A DNA stretch of 64,000 bases. Source: Pseudomonas sp. TNT3. GTDB taxonomy: Bacteria > Pseudomonadota > Gammaproteobacteria > Pseudomonadales > Pseudomonadaceae. The position numbers were made by a program, and so were the translations under genes. The notes beneath the pieces were generated by a model that was given only the letters and a program-made list of their open reading frames with translations, had not been told where the DNA came from and searched no databases. The DNA is taken from contig NZ_WFGV02000024.1 of assembly GCF_010095445.2 (NCBI RefSeq), positions 1 to 64,000 on the forward strand, read 5' to 3'. Below are positions 17,948 to 27,108 of the stretch, piece after piece (the first letter of the stretch is position 1; every line of letters starts with the position of its first letter).

Positions 17948-19587
17948 GCCTGACGCATTCCACTGCCGAACGAAGCCACCTGCCGTACAGGAGAATTGGA
18001 GACCGGTGTTTGCCGCTGCAACGATCTCCAGCGTGGTGAGACCAACGCTCCCTCCACCCCGCCAGGCCATAGCGGCAAAGGCAACACAGCGACCGTTCGA
18101 GAGCGCGCCGAACGCAGCCAGTTCGCATACTGATTGCGCGCAGTGAGCGGGTTGACCCCGAAGAGTACATTCCAGGCGGCCAGGCCTTGCTCGCCGACTG
18201 CGATGTCAGTTAACGCGGCCCGTTCAAGCTCATACCAGGCGGCCTCGTACTGACCGAAATACGCCAATGTCGCCGCATGCAACATCACCAGCAAGGGATG
18301 CCCCGATGCGCCTTGCTGCAGACGCTGGCGTGCCATCAGCGCCGCGTTTTGCGGGTTGCCTGTCATCGCGATACGCACTTGCAGGACCTGCGCCCGCACG
18401 CAATCGGGGTCCAGCCGCAAGCACTTTTCAATGCACAGGGTCGCTTGATCGTTACGCCGCCAGAACCAGTGATGCCAGGCGTGAAAGTAATGAATGTCTG
18501 CCTGATCGGAGGCCAGCAAGCATCGACGGAACAGCACCTGCGCCGCATCCTCGCAACCACGCAAACTGGTGAGCAGGGCAAGACGAGACAAGGCTTGCGT
18601 GCAACAAGGGTCCAGTAACAACGCTTTGGAGATGGCCGACTCCGACTCTTCGACCGCGAGTTCCTGCTCACAGACACCCAGCATTGCCTGCCCCAACCAG
18701 GCATCAGCCAACCCACAAAGAGGCGGCGTATAGCGACTCGTCAACTGCAAGCACTGCCGAAACTGCACGATCGCGTCGCGCAGGCTTTGAGGGGTGTGCC
18801 GCTGCACACTGCACACACCGTTCAGGTAGGCCACTGCAGCCGGGTACGATGTACAAGCCGTGCCCACAATGCGTACTCCGGGCAATCGCTGCGCAATTTG
18901 GCAGGCCAACTCCCCCAGATGCGTATCCAGGCCACCGCCCTCTAAAACCTGCCCATGAATCAGCGCATGATCACCGCCACGAATCAGCTCGATCGACCAT
19001 TGCCCCAACTCACCCTGCCGAATACAGCGGCCGCTCAAGTAATAATCCGGGGATAACCGCGACACCAGGTATTGCGCGTCAACGGGATAGTCATAAGCCG
19101 CCGTCAGGCTGGCTGGCATAACCCGTACAACGGTGTCGAAAATCGAAGAAAACTGCCGAATCATCGCCTCTTGCAAGTCCAGGGCGTCACCCTCGTCCAT
19201 GCCACGAAAGGGCAGAACCGCGAGCGACGGCGCCGCGAGTGCCGACTCGTCAGGTGACCGGAGCTCAACCACAGGACAACTGAACCTGTAACCCTGACCG
19301 TAGACCGTGGCAATGAAGCCCTTGTTTTTCTCGAGCAACTTGCGCAATGCGTAAATGCAACGCGTCAACGACTCCTCGGCAGCATCGGCCTCGGGCCATA
19401 CGGCATCCAGCAGATGATCCTTACTGATCACCGTGCCGGCCGATCCGAGCAGCAGCCGCAGCACACTCAGTTCTTTGGGAGGGACGTGTATTCCTTTACC
19501 TTCTTGCATCAGCGTTCCATCGCTTTGCAGCAGCCATTGGCCAAAAACGAACGACCTGAACGGCGTTTGATCAGTTGCACTGTCCAT
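17944..19587 (-). CDS. hilA: HilA-like transcriptional activator (OmpR-type wHTH plus TPR)
   Basis: 547 residues, close to Salmonella HilA (553). Residues about 10-105 are an OmpR/PhoB winged helix (VPPKELSVLRLLLGSAGTVISKDHLLDAVWP... then SLTRCIYALRKLLEK and VYGQGYRF). The rest is a helical repeat region with TPR-like units (for example AISKALLLDPCCTQALSRLA, RCLLASDQADIHYFHAWH, CLRLDPDCVRAQVL). There is no phosphorylatable receiver domain. It heads the iagB-prg-org unit, and by analogy with HilA it should activate both the prg and inv promoters. Its own inducers (hilC/hilD in Salmonella) are not encoded here, so its upstream control must differ. Confidence 0.88.
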   Translation of the reverse strand: MDSATDQTPFRSFVFGQWLLQSDGTLMQEGKGIHVPPKELSVLRLLLGSAGTVISKDHLLDAVWPEADAAEESLTRCIYALRKLLEKNKGFIATVYGQGYRFSCPVVELRSPDESALAAPSLAVLPFRGMDEGDALDLQEAMIRQFSSIFDTVVRVMPASLTAAYDYPVDAQYLVSRLSPDYYLSGRCIRQGELGQWSIELIRGGDHALIHGQVLEGGGLDTHLGELACQIAQRLPGVRIVGTACTSYPAAVAYLNGVCSVQRHTPQSLRDAIVQFRQCLQLTSRYTPPLCGLADAWLGQAMLGVCEQELAVEESESAISKALLLDPCCTQALSRLALLTSLRGCEDAAQVLFRRCLLASDQADIHYFHAWHHWFWRRNDQATLCIEKCLRLDPDCVRAQVLQVRIAMTGNPQNAALMARQRLQQGASGHPLLVMLHAATLAYFGQYEAAWYELERAALTDIAVGEQGLAAWNVLFGVNPLTARNQYANWLRSARSRTVAVLPLPLWPGGVEGALVSPRWRSLQRQTPVSNSPVRQVASFGSGMRQA

Positions 19588-19867
19588 ACGCGGAGAATCT
19601 CTATAGAAAGTACTGAATCGCGATCAAGCCTGAGCGTCGCCAGGCTTGGTGATGACAAGCGACGGGACTATAGGAAGTCGAGCGGGATGAATAAGTAGGA
19701 AAAACCTTATAAAGGCGTAGGCAAAAGCGACTGTCTTCGTAGGACCTATTACTTGCCGGTTTCCGGAGCTGAGTGCGACACAGCTAAATAGAAACCGATG
19801 CTCATGGCGCCTAACTACGACGCCACGTGTTCTCCTTACAAGTTCAAATGCAATATTAAAACTTCGA
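19588..19867. promoter_or_regulatory. 280-base gap upstream of the hilA-like gene
   Basis: No gene is supportable. The gap separates the effector stop from the hilA-like start and should hold the promoter of the regulator. A GCCTG/CAGGC hairpin lies near 19630-19648. I see no clear terminator for the upstream effector gene. Confidence 0.45.
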
Positions 19868-21661
19868 CTATTGTTTTACGCACAGCGCGACATGCTCTGG
19901 CCATATTTTTTTGGCAGCACCTATAGCCGTGTCGCCCGTCTTGGCCATGGTCACCAGCAACTGCATTTCTTTTCTACTTATCTGGCCATCATGAATATCA
20001 TCCATAATAGAACCAATCTCCTGTTCAGTGCGCCGAGCGAGTTCCCTGCCTGTATCAGTTTTGTCTCTTTCAACCACCACACGAGAAAGATTTTGCTGAA
20101 TAAGGTTTCTCAGCTTCAACTCAGTATTGCCTTCTAAATAACCAACTGTATTTGTTATTATCAACCGATTATATGGAATATTACCCTGCCAACTGGCGTG
20201 CCTCTCAGGTGTGAACATCCCTTTATGCTCAAGATAAACTATATTATGCCCCATAAGCGCAAATGGCTCTAATGCCCCACTTCGTATACCTACCAGCCCC
20301 CCACCAATAGTTTGCAACAGGCGATCCATGAAGTACCACTGATTTTGCCTCGGCGCCAACAAGCGTTCTCCGTCGATTTCAGCCGCCCAAAACCGCCCAA
20401 CATGAGGTCTCGAGGTAGGGCGATACGGTTGTCGATTAACTACCACCTCGGCCCCATCATTCTTTTTTTCATTATTAAAATAAGTATCAGCAATAAAATA
20501 AACATCACGACCACTTTGTTCAAACGCATCTGCAATCAATTCGAACATGGCGGGTCTGGAAATTGCTTCCGCCTCTCGTTCATTTGCATATTCACGATCA
20601 GCAACCCATAACGCTATCGAACCTTTTTTAATACCTTGACTCTCAACCACATCATCTGCAAGCCTATTAATAATTGCCTTGTCCTCAGGAGATACCAACG
20701 CATGAAGTTTTTGGCGAATATCTAAATGCTTACTCTGCTTATCAAACTCATTCTCACCACTAAAATAACGATTCAAAATTTCCGTAGTAACGGATATATG
20801 GAACATATGCGCATCCACATTTTTTGAGTCTGCCAATGGAGATGAATAACCAGACTGATATAAAAAATGTTCGCGCGTCGCAGCTTCATCGAGGCTTTCT
20901 CTAGCATTTTTTAGACTGGGTCCGTTATAAGAAAGTAATGAGATGCGCTCATCAGGGTACGGCTCACCATTTGCCAGCAACGCTTCTTTTATGACAGCCA
21001 CTGCCTCTTCCGCACTGACTTTTTCAGATTGATTATTTTCGCTATAGCCAATAGATATTTTCAGACGAGGCTCGATAAGGGCTGCAGAGATCAAAGTATA
21101 TCTGTCGCCAGTAGCGTATCCCGGAAGAAAAACGTTAATATCCTTTTCACTATCAGACAGCACAGACTTGTATGATTCGTCACGCGGATGCAGATAGGTC
21201 AAACCTTGAAACGTTTGATAATCCATACAAAAAAGTTGGTTTTCAACAATATTTTTCGTGGATACATAAGAATCCATTCTCTGACTGACTTGCCGCGCCT
21301 GCTTCAGAATCTCAAATCCAATCTCTTTACGAACCCCTTGACTATCAAATACCGAGTCCTTGAATATCTTTTGAAAAAAAACTTCCCGTGTTCCAGGACT
21401 AGGAATATTAAAACAAGAAGCCCCCACGCTCTCTTGCAGGCTACTCTCGTAATTTAGAAAGGATACACACTTCCATCCAGCGGTAAATTTCACATGATCT
21501 GCTGTAATGTCAAATTCTGGAAATTCCAGCGCACATTCGGCTATTGGTGAACCAGGCTCACTCCTCACAAATAACTCGTGAGAACCATCAAGACTTTCCG
21601 TCTTACCAATAAAATTCAAATTAACAGCAGTATAAACAGTCGACCTCAATGCATTTGGCAC
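19868..21661 (-). CDS. Large AT-rich candidate type III effector, possible GT-B glycosyltransferase fold
   Basis: 597 residues, unrecognised as a whole. It occupies the place of sptP in SPI-1, after iacP and a chaperone gene. The GTG at 21661 has AAGGTGG upstream. The first 300 residues show no motif I know. From about 345 there is a strand-helix-strand pattern (GSIALWVADREYAN... then GRDVYFIADTYF) followed near 455 by GGGLVGIRSGALEPFALMGH, then IVYLEH. This resembles the sugar-nucleotide-binding half of GT-B glycosyltransferases such as heptosyl- or fucosyltransferases. A basic/acidic helical tail ends the protein. Codon use and base composition are far more AT-rich than the apparatus genes, which suggests later acquisition. 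The glycosyltransferase idea is inference. Confidence 0.6.
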   Translation of the reverse strand: MPNALRSTVYTAVNLNFIGKTESLDGSHELFVRSEPGSPIAECALEFPEFDITADHVKFTAGWKCVSFLNYESSLQESVGASCFNIPSPGTREVFFQKIFKDSVFDSQGVRKEIGFEILKQARQVSQRMDSYVSTKNIVENQLFCMDYQTFQGLTYLHPRDESYKSVLSDSEKDINVFLPGYATGDRYTLISAALIEPRLKISIGYSENNQSEKVSAEEAVAVIKEALLANGEPYPDERISLLSYNGPSLKNARESLDEAATREHFLYQSGYSSPLADSKNVDAHMFHISVTTEILNRYFSGENEFDKQSKHLDIRQKLHALVSPEDKAIINRLADDVVESQGIKKGSIALWVADREYANEREAEAISRPAMFELIADAFEQSGRDVYFIADTYFNNEKKNDGAEVVVNRQPYRPTSRPHVGRFWAAEIDGERLLAPRQNQWYFMDRLLQTIGGGLVGIRSGALEPFALMGHNIVYLEHKGMFTPERHASWQGNIPYNRLIITNTVGYLEGNTELKLRNLIQQNLSRVVVERDKTDTGRELARRTEQEIGSIMDDIHDGQISRKEMQLLVTMAKTGDTAIGAAKKIWPEHVALCVKQ

Positions 21662-21688
21662 CGCACCACCTTCTAAACAATGTTATTT

Positions 21689-22069
21689 TCAAGTTTTATT
21701 TTCAATGATATGCCGATGCAGCCCAACCAAACGCTCCAATATCTTAACGACTTGCGGAGCAATCAAACCCTGCAGCGACTCTTGATGATACAACCTTAAA
21801 ACCTTATCCAAACCAAGCCCAATCCAAGCTCCTCTCATCAGTTCCAAATTTGCATTCATACTCAAATAGTAATCAGCGGCAAACCCTTCGAGCTCTAGTG
21901 TAGTAAGGTCACTACAAATAATTAGGCGCTGCCCAATTTCTGCAGCATCAATACGCCATTGCTGCCCGTCCTTTTCGATTAAGACCACCCCTAAATCACT
22001 CGAATGAACATCAACATTTAAATATTCACATATCTCTCGCACTAACAACCCAGCAGGTGTCATATCCAT
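21689..22069 (-). CDS. SicP/CesT-like class I type III chaperone
   Basis: About 126 residues, acidic, with the alpha/beta layout of effector chaperones: an N-terminal helix (TPAGLLVREICEYLNVD), central strands (GVVLIEKDGQQWRIDA, RLIICSDL), and a C-terminal dimer helix (APQVVKILERLVGLHRHI). It sits directly 5' of the AT-rich effector gene with a 27-base gap, the classic chaperone-effector pairing, and corresponds to sicP in SPI-1. The start is uncertain: ATG 22069 is used, but ATG 22063 and GTG 22087 are in frame. Its partner is inferred from adjacency. Confidence 0.75.
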   Translation of the reverse strand: MDMTPAGLLVREICEYLNVDVHSSDLGVVLIEKDGQQWRIDAAEIGQRLIICSDLTTLELEGFAADYYLSMNANLELMRGAWIGLGLDKVLRLYHQESLQGLIAPQVVKILERLVGLHRHIIENKT

Positions 22070-22158
22070 GTATCCGTAAAAAAACACTCACCAATAGCCA
22101 ACCACATCTTTTACAACTCAACCAATCTACTCGAAATATTTTAACTCTTGTTGACTCC

Positions 22159-22419
22159 TCATCTGCATCGCTTATCTCTATCCGCCATCAGAGAAAAACA
22201 AATATCTGAAACGCTACACCACTGTGCCACTTCAAGAGGTGGCAATTCCGTACAAAATTTTTCATTCAACTTAATTATAATTTCCACAATACCCATAGAA
22301 TCAATATATAAATCCTCCACTAAACGCGAGTTTGTCTCAATCGCGTTCCGGCCCACAAAAAAACACTCATTTAATATTTCAATTACTTTCCGCTCGATTT
22401 CCTGATCACTCTTCTGCAT
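22159..22419 (-). CDS. iacP: IacP-like acyl carrier protein
   Basis: 86 residues from ATG 22419, with the carrier-protein pattern VEDLYIDSMGIVEIIIKL. Ser41 in DSMG is the expected attachment site for 4'-phosphopantetheine, so it is probably modified. SPI-1 loci carry the same gene (82 residues) between sipA and sicP; it has been linked to secretion of translocators and effectors. Here it lies between sipD and the chaperone, with sipA missing. The gene is AT-rich like the effector pair. In-frame TTG 22434 and GTG 22428 are alternative starts; none has a strong RBS. Confidence 0.88.
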   Translation of the reverse strand: MQKSDQEIERKVIEILNECFFVGRNAIETNSRLVEDLYIDSMGIVEIIIKLNEKFCTELPPLEVAQWCSVSDICFSLMADRDKRCR

Positions 22420-22528
22420 CCTCGACACCCGCAAAAAAAATTACAAAGGCACAATAACAACTCAAACGAGCAGACATTATGCTTCACGTTAATAGTAGTA
22501 TCTTCTTCTTTAACGCCAACCTACCACT

Positions 22529-23620
22529 TTAGAAATTCAACATCGCCTTCAACATGTCGGCAAACTGGTTCAGGTGCGACGACAGCGTCTTGTTGAAATT
22601 GTCATGGTAAGAATTGGCGTTTGAATACTTCTGCGTGAACGACTGCAACGTGTTTTTCAATCGTTCTTCCTGTGCATTAAATCCGGTTTGCCATGCCTGA
22701 AATTTTGCAGTGTCCCAAGTGACCCAAGTTCCACTTGTCGGGAGGCTGCCCAACATGACCGTCAGGGGCCCCATGTCCATGACCACACTGTAAGTGCCAT
22801 CGGCGTTTCGCTTGAGGCAGCTTTCCGGAAGCCCCAGCGCCTTGCGCCAGTTGTCGGCTTCTTCTCTGGTTGCTCCGTCCATGCCAGGCGCCGGAAACAA
22901 TACGGATGCCGGGTTTGGATGTGAGTACTTCTGAATAAGCGCCTGCAACGCCGAGCGCATCTGACCCGCATTCAGCTTGACCTCTTTGCCGTCATTCGCG
23001 CCCTCGATCCACTCTTTCATCTTTGCAGTGATTTCTTTATTGAAGTCTGAAAAGAAATCCGAGTAAGCCTTAATCAGGTGCTCATAACCGGCCAGATAAC
23101 CGTTTTTGATCAGGTTGATCAGTTCAAGCAGCTTGTCAAAGAAGTCGTTCGGCGAATTGATAATGGCATCAAATGCATCTGCCACCTCTGCGGGAACGGG
23201 ATCGGGAATGTTGTGCAGTTCACTCAAGATACGGTTTTGCTCGTGTACCACCTGCTGATGCTGCTGATCTGTCAGCGTGCCGATCACCCCCCTCATCACC
23301 GAACAGCAGTCACTAAACTTCTGAGCCCAAAGTTTAGATCGCATGCGCTTGAGCTCAACCTGCTCAACAAACTCTGCAATTGCACTTTCTGCCGTACCGC
23401 CACTCAACAGTTCAACCGCTACTTTCATGATGTTCGGCTGACACCTGAGCATGCTTTCAAGGTGGCGTGCGAGCACTGCCAACGATCGATCAAGCGATTG
23501 GGCAAGCGTGAATCCCACTGGAACATCAGACGGTAGCTCAACCGGTGCGCCAGCGTTCATTCCGTCGCCGCAGTCGTTGAATGGGCGCCCGGGAGGCTGC
23601 AAGTTATCAGGTATTCTCAT
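22529..23620 (-). CDS. sctA: SctA (SipD/IpaD-like) needle-tip protein
   Basis: A 363-residue hydrophilic translocon tip protein. The C-terminal third matches the SipD/IpaD pattern well: TWVTWDTAKFQAWQTGFNAQ, then QSFTQKYSNANSYHDNFNK and a final helix LSSHLNQFADMLKAML. A central coiled-coil region includes PNDFFDKLLELINLIKNGYL. IpaD-family proteins cap the needle and act as a host-contact and bile sensor. It starts two bases after the sipC stop, with AGGGA as RBS. It is slightly longer than SipD (343). Confidence 0.93.
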   Translation of the reverse strand: MRIPDNLQPPGRPFNDCGDGMNAGAPVELPSDVPVGFTLAQSLDRSLAVLARHLESMLRCQPNIMKVAVELLSGGTAESAIAEFVEQVELKRMRSKLWAQKFSDCCSVMRGVIGTLTDQQHQQVVHEQNRILSELHNIPDPVPAEVADAFDAIINSPNDFFDKLLELINLIKNGYLAGYEHLIKAYSDFFSDFNKEITAKMKEWIEGANDGKEVKLNAGQMRSALQALIQKYSHPNPASVLFPAPGMDGATREEADNWRKALGLPESCLKRNADGTYSVVMDMGPLTVMLGSLPTSGTWVTWDTAKFQAWQTGFNAQEERLKNTLQSFTQKYSNANSYHDNFNKTLSSHLNQFADMLKAMLNF

Positions 23621-23622
23621 GC

Positions 23623-24714
23623 TCAGACTTTCCCTATGACTTCAATGCGGGACTGGAAAAGCTGCATCACCATGTCCATCAACTTTTGCAGCAACGCCGC
23701 ATCAGCCGAGTCTTTCTGGCCGACCTCATCGCTCAGGCTTTTCTGCGTGTTCTGCGCGCTTTGCTGCAGCACCTCCTCTTCCCTCGCTGCGTGCTCCTTC
23801 ATGCGGACGATGCTCGACACCACCTGGCTCATGCTCATGGACATCGCATTGAGCGCGCGACCGATTTCGAGTTTCTTTTCAATGCCTTTCGCGCCGATCT
23901 GGCTCAGCCAATCCGACGTCTGACCGACCTTCTGGGCCTTGAGGATTTCAGCGTCAAACCAGGCTTGCTCTTTAGGTGTCAGGACAGACCCCTGGGGTTT
24001 GAAGTCCACGATTTTTGGCCTGCCGAAATCGTCGAATACCTGAATTTTGTAAGTTGTCTCGGGATTCCACTCATCGATCGCCCGATCGCGCTTCAAGTCT
24101 CGCTCGATGGTGTTGGCATCCAGGGAGTTGCGCTTATGCAGGTTGATATCCGCATGTTTGAGATTCTGTCCCTGAAAGGTTTTAACCATGGCAAAGCCGG
24201 CGATTGCACCGGACACCACAGCGGCTGTAATGGCGCTGTACAGTGCCGCTTTTCCCGACTCCACAATGGCAGCACCCTGAGACTTGGCGGCATCGGCAGC
24301 CATGATGCTGAAGTGCCCGCGCAGCTCGGCGTTGGTCACCCGTGCGATGTTCAGCGCGATGATGGCGGCAACCAATACATTGGCGTGTTTCTCCCAGGCG
24401 CCGGGGTCGAACGCCAGGCTGTCGCGCACCTCTTCCTTTTGCATCAGTGTGGCCGCGACGAAGTCTTGCCAATCGGACGCCGAGGGTGGGTAAGCATTGA
24501 TCGCGCTTTCCAGTTGGGCCGCTGTCGGGGTGACGCCGCGGGTCTCAAGAATCTGGTTCTTCGCGATGACCTCAAGCAACCCCGGGTCACTCAACGCTAT
24601 GTTTTTGCGATCTTTCGAATGCTGCTCTTGGGCGACCAGCTCGTTGAGACCCGCATCCAGCGGATCAATTTCCCTGGTCTGAGCCGGAGGCTGTGCAGCG
24701 CTAATCGAAAACAT
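23623..24714 (-). CDS. sctB: SctB (SipC/IpaC-like) minor translocator
   Basis: 363 residues. It has a single hydrophobic stretch near 170-192 (ALYSAITAAVVSGAIAGFAM) between a soluble N-terminal region and a helical, coiled-coil-prone C-terminus (LNAMSMSMSQVVSSIVRMKEH). This layout, and its place between sipB and sipD, match SipC. With SipB it forms the pore in the host membrane; SipC relatives also bind actin, which cannot be judged here. The start is 24 bases after the sipB stop. Confidence 0.88.
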   Translation of the reverse strand: MFSISAAQPPAQTREIDPLDAGLNELVAQEQHSKDRKNIALSDPGLLEVIAKNQILETRGVTPTAAQLESAINAYPPSASDWQDFVAATLMQKEEVRDSLAFDPGAWEKHANVLVAAIIALNIARVTNAELRGHFSIMAADAAKSQGAAIVESGKAALYSAITAAVVSGAIAGFAMVKTFQGQNLKHADINLHKRNSLDANTIERDLKRDRAIDEWNPETTYKIQVFDDFGRPKIVDFKPQGSVLTPKEQAWFDAEILKAQKVGQTSDWLSQIGAKGIEKKLEIGRALNAMSMSMSQVVSSIVRMKEHAAREEEVLQQSAQNTQKSLSDEVGQKDSADAALLQKLMDMVMQLFQSRIEVIGKV

Positions 24715-24738
24715 GACGAACTCCTTCTATCTCTGATT

Positions 24739-26502
24739 TCAAACGTGACGCACCATTTGCAGATTGACCGAATGGCTACGCTGCATGTCCGCAAAGACCT
24801 GTTCGATCTGTCGGGTTCTATCCCGCATCGAAGTGCCATAGTCCTCGACCAGGCGAGTCAGATAGGAGGTGATTTCTTCGCTGATCGCCATGCGCACCCG
24901 CACATCTGCCAAATGCTCAGCGGCCTTGGCCTGATGATTGCCGCTGGCGACCTGCAACCCTCCCTGTACAGCCACGCTGCCGAACTCTGTGACCGCCTGG
25001 GCGATTTCAAGATTGGCCGCGTAGCGAGCCAGGGCCACAGGGTCAGAACTGATGAAGCTGCGCAGCTGCGTCAGCAACTGGGTCAGTGTATTGCCCAACG
25101 ACGATGCCACTTGCTTGAGCGCCTGCATCGCCGCAGGCGCAGCCTGAGCAACCACTGACGCCAGTTTCGAAGCGACTGCACCGACGATTGGTCCGATCAC
25201 CGCAACCCCGACAATAGCCACCAGCACAACGGCCGCCAAGGTTGCGGCGATCCCCTGGATCATGCCGGCAATTTGCGCGATGTCCTTCGCCGTTTCAGGG
25301 TCAACACCAAGGCCGATCAAGAGCCTGGTGTAGAGGTCGGTAAACAGCTTGATGGCCTCCTGCATCACGGTGGTCAGGGGTTTCATGGCTTCGGCCATGA
25401 ACGACACCCCTGTGTTCTCCTTGACCACCGCATCGGCAATCATCAACGCAGCACCGATGACGCCCACCGCGATCAGCATCGGGTTGGCCGTAAGCACACC
25501 GGCGACGATGGTCGCAACGGTCAACAAGGCGCCAACAATGGTACCGATGCAGCCCATGGTTTTTTGCAGGGCCTCGGCTTTGCGCACCTCTTCCAGGTAC
25601 TTATCCGACTCCAGCTTCATGTGTTCCTGAAGCCTGGCTTGCAGCTCAAGGAACAGCTCCTGATTGAGTTCTTCCTTGTTCTGCGCCGACTCACCCAACA
25701 GCTCGATGATCTTCAATCGGTTGAGCAATGCCTGCGCGCTGCTGCTCAGCGCCTTTTCCTGCGACTCTTTGATTGCAGGACCACCTAGCCCGGCTTCTTG
25801 CACTTTTACCGTCGCGCCCTGCAAGGTTTTTGCCGCAGCGTTAGCGCTCTCGATCAGCTTCACGTGTGCATCGACGGCTTTTTGCAAGGTCTGCGTGTGG
25901 CTCGCCAGATCGCCTTTGAGCAGATCGCGAAGCGCCAGTTCTTTTTCATATTCCGGCGACTCTGGATCAAGTTCGGCCAGACGAGCTTCACTGTCATTGA
26001 GCAGCCCCTGGAAGTGCTGTACACGCTCACGCAGTTTCTCAAGCTTTTCCTGACTGCCGCCGACGGCATCTTCTGCGGCCGCCAACGCATCGACAGCGGC
26101 CCGGTATTCAGCGCTCAGCTTGTCATGACCTTGCTGTTTCGCGCCGGCCATGGCTTGCAACATTGACAGGCGATTTTTCAGTTTGTTGACGTCAACCTCG
26201 CTGAACAACTCACTGATCATCGCCATCAACAGCGTGAACAGGTCACCGTTGGTTTCCTGCTTGTTGCCATCCGCTCTCGGAGGTGGCGCATGAAGCTGTG
26301 GGCGCCCCGAAACCGTGGCGGAGGAACCATGCTCTCCCGCGTAGTTCACCGACATCAAACCCGCCAGTGCCTCTTGACCGGCCTTCTGGTAATCAACCGT
26401 TCTAGCCGCCTGACTGGCAGCTTTCCCGTAGATTTCAAACGCCTCGGCACGTCCGTGTGCACCTGTTGAAAACGGCATGGATGTGCTTCTTATTTCACTC
26501 AT
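24739..26502 (-). CDS. sctE: SctE (SipB/IpaB-like) major translocator
   Basis: 587 residues (SipB 593). A long coiled-coil runs over about 95-240 (RAAVDALAAAEDAVGGSQEKLEKLRE...). Two hydrophobic hairpin segments follow: about 313-360 (CIGTIVGALLTVATIVAGVL and MLIAVGVIGAALMIADAV) and about 405-445 (IAATLAAVVLVAIVGVAVIG). A helical C-terminal domain ends it. It inserts in the host membrane as the main pore subunit. Its start overlaps the sicA stop by 8 bases, fitting co-translation with its chaperone. Confidence 0.92.
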   Translation of the reverse strand: MSEIRSTSMPFSTGAHGRAEAFEIYGKAASQAARTVDYQKAGQEALAGLMSVNYAGEHGSSATVSGRPQLHAPPPRADGNKQETNGDLFTLLMAMISELFSEVDVNKLKNRLSMLQAMAGAKQQGHDKLSAEYRAAVDALAAAEDAVGGSQEKLEKLRERVQHFQGLLNDSEARLAELDPESPEYEKELALRDLLKGDLASHTQTLQKAVDAHVKLIESANAAAKTLQGATVKVQEAGLGGPAIKESQEKALSSSAQALLNRLKIIELLGESAQNKEELNQELFLELQARLQEHMKLESDKYLEEVRKAEALQKTMGCIGTIVGALLTVATIVAGVLTANPMLIAVGVIGAALMIADAVVKENTGVSFMAEAMKPLTTVMQEAIKLFTDLYTRLLIGLGVDPETAKDIAQIAGMIQGIAATLAAVVLVAIVGVAVIGPIVGAVASKLASVVAQAAPAAMQALKQVASSLGNTLTQLLTQLRSFISSDPVALARYAANLEIAQAVTEFGSVAVQGGLQVASGNHQAKAAEHLADVRVRMAISEEITSYLTRLVEDYGTSMRDRTRQIEQVFADMQRSHSVNLQMVRHV

Positions 26503-26989
26503 GTTCAGTGTCCTCCGAACAGTCTTTTTCTATTCGACTCAAGGCATCCAGATAGACCTGGGCCTGTTTTCGCAGATCGTCTTCAGGGGCCTGCTCGAGT
26601 ACATACTCAAAACACAGCCGAGCTTTGCCGACCCTGCCCAAAGCGAGTTGACACTGGCCGGTATAGAGCATTGGCCGGTACTCATTCTTGCCTTGAGCGA
26701 ACGCAATGGCGTACAGATCGATTGCTTTCTGATGGTTGTGTTTGAGCTGGTGCACGGCGGCCAGGCCCATCCAGTAATGGCTGTTGTAAAAGTCGTAGAT
26801 GCACAGGAAGTGAAAGAACTTTTCCGCATCGTCCAGCCGCCCCTGCTCATAGAACTGGTAGGCAAAGGCATACAAGCCATCCATGTGTTCATCACTGATG
26901 CCCTGCACGTCCTTCAACGGCGCGCCCGCCAGCACTGCATCGACGATTTGCAGCGCCACTTGTTCATCGTGTTGTTTGTCGCGACTCAT
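26495..26989 (-). CDS. sicA: SicA-like class II (TPR) chaperone of the translocators
   Basis: 164 residues (SicA 165) of the SycD/LcrH/IpgC family. Three TPR units are visible: MDGLYAFAYQFYEQGRLDDA, FYNSHYWMGLAAVHQLKHNH and YRPMLYTGQCQLALGRVGKA. It holds SipB and SipC apart before secretion; in SPI-1 it also acts as a co-activator with InvF. The ATG at 26989 has AGGAG upstream, directly after the T-run of an intrinsic terminator, and the longer upstream frame runs through that hairpin. It is the first gene of the sic-sip unit. Confidence 0.94.
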   Translation of the reverse strand: MSRDKQHDEQVALQIVDAVLAGAPLKDVQGISDEHMDGLYAFAYQFYEQGRLDDAEKFFHFLCIYDFYNSHYWMGLAAVHQLKHNHQKAIDLYAIAFAQGKNEYRPMLYTGQCQLALGRVGKARLCFEYVLEQAPEDDLRKQAQVYLDALSRIEKDCSEDTEHE

Positions 26990-27003
26990 CAGCCACACTC
27001 CTG

Positions 27004-27026
27004 AAAAAACGTCAGCGCCGCTGACG
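27004..27026 (-). terminator. Intrinsic terminator between sctU and sicA
   Basis: On the minus strand, the perfect palindrome CGTCAGCGGCGCTGACG (27010-27026) is followed by six T residues (27009-27004) and then immediately by the sicA RBS CAGGAG. It should separate the inv-spa transcript from the sic-sip transcript, or act as an attenuator for sicA. Confidence 0.8.
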
Positions 27027-27108
27027 CCTGCATTGAGCCAAAGCGCCGGCCTGCACGCTGCCAAATAGCGCTCATGTCGGCGTTCGGGTGGAAGGAAAAT
27101 GGGTGGGA

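Noticed and set aside
19600..19627. TTGATC-N16-TATAGA as a sigma-70 promoter of the hilA-like gene
   Set aside because: Only 4/6 matches in each box, and the predicted start would leave about six bases before the ATG, with no room for a ribosome binding site.
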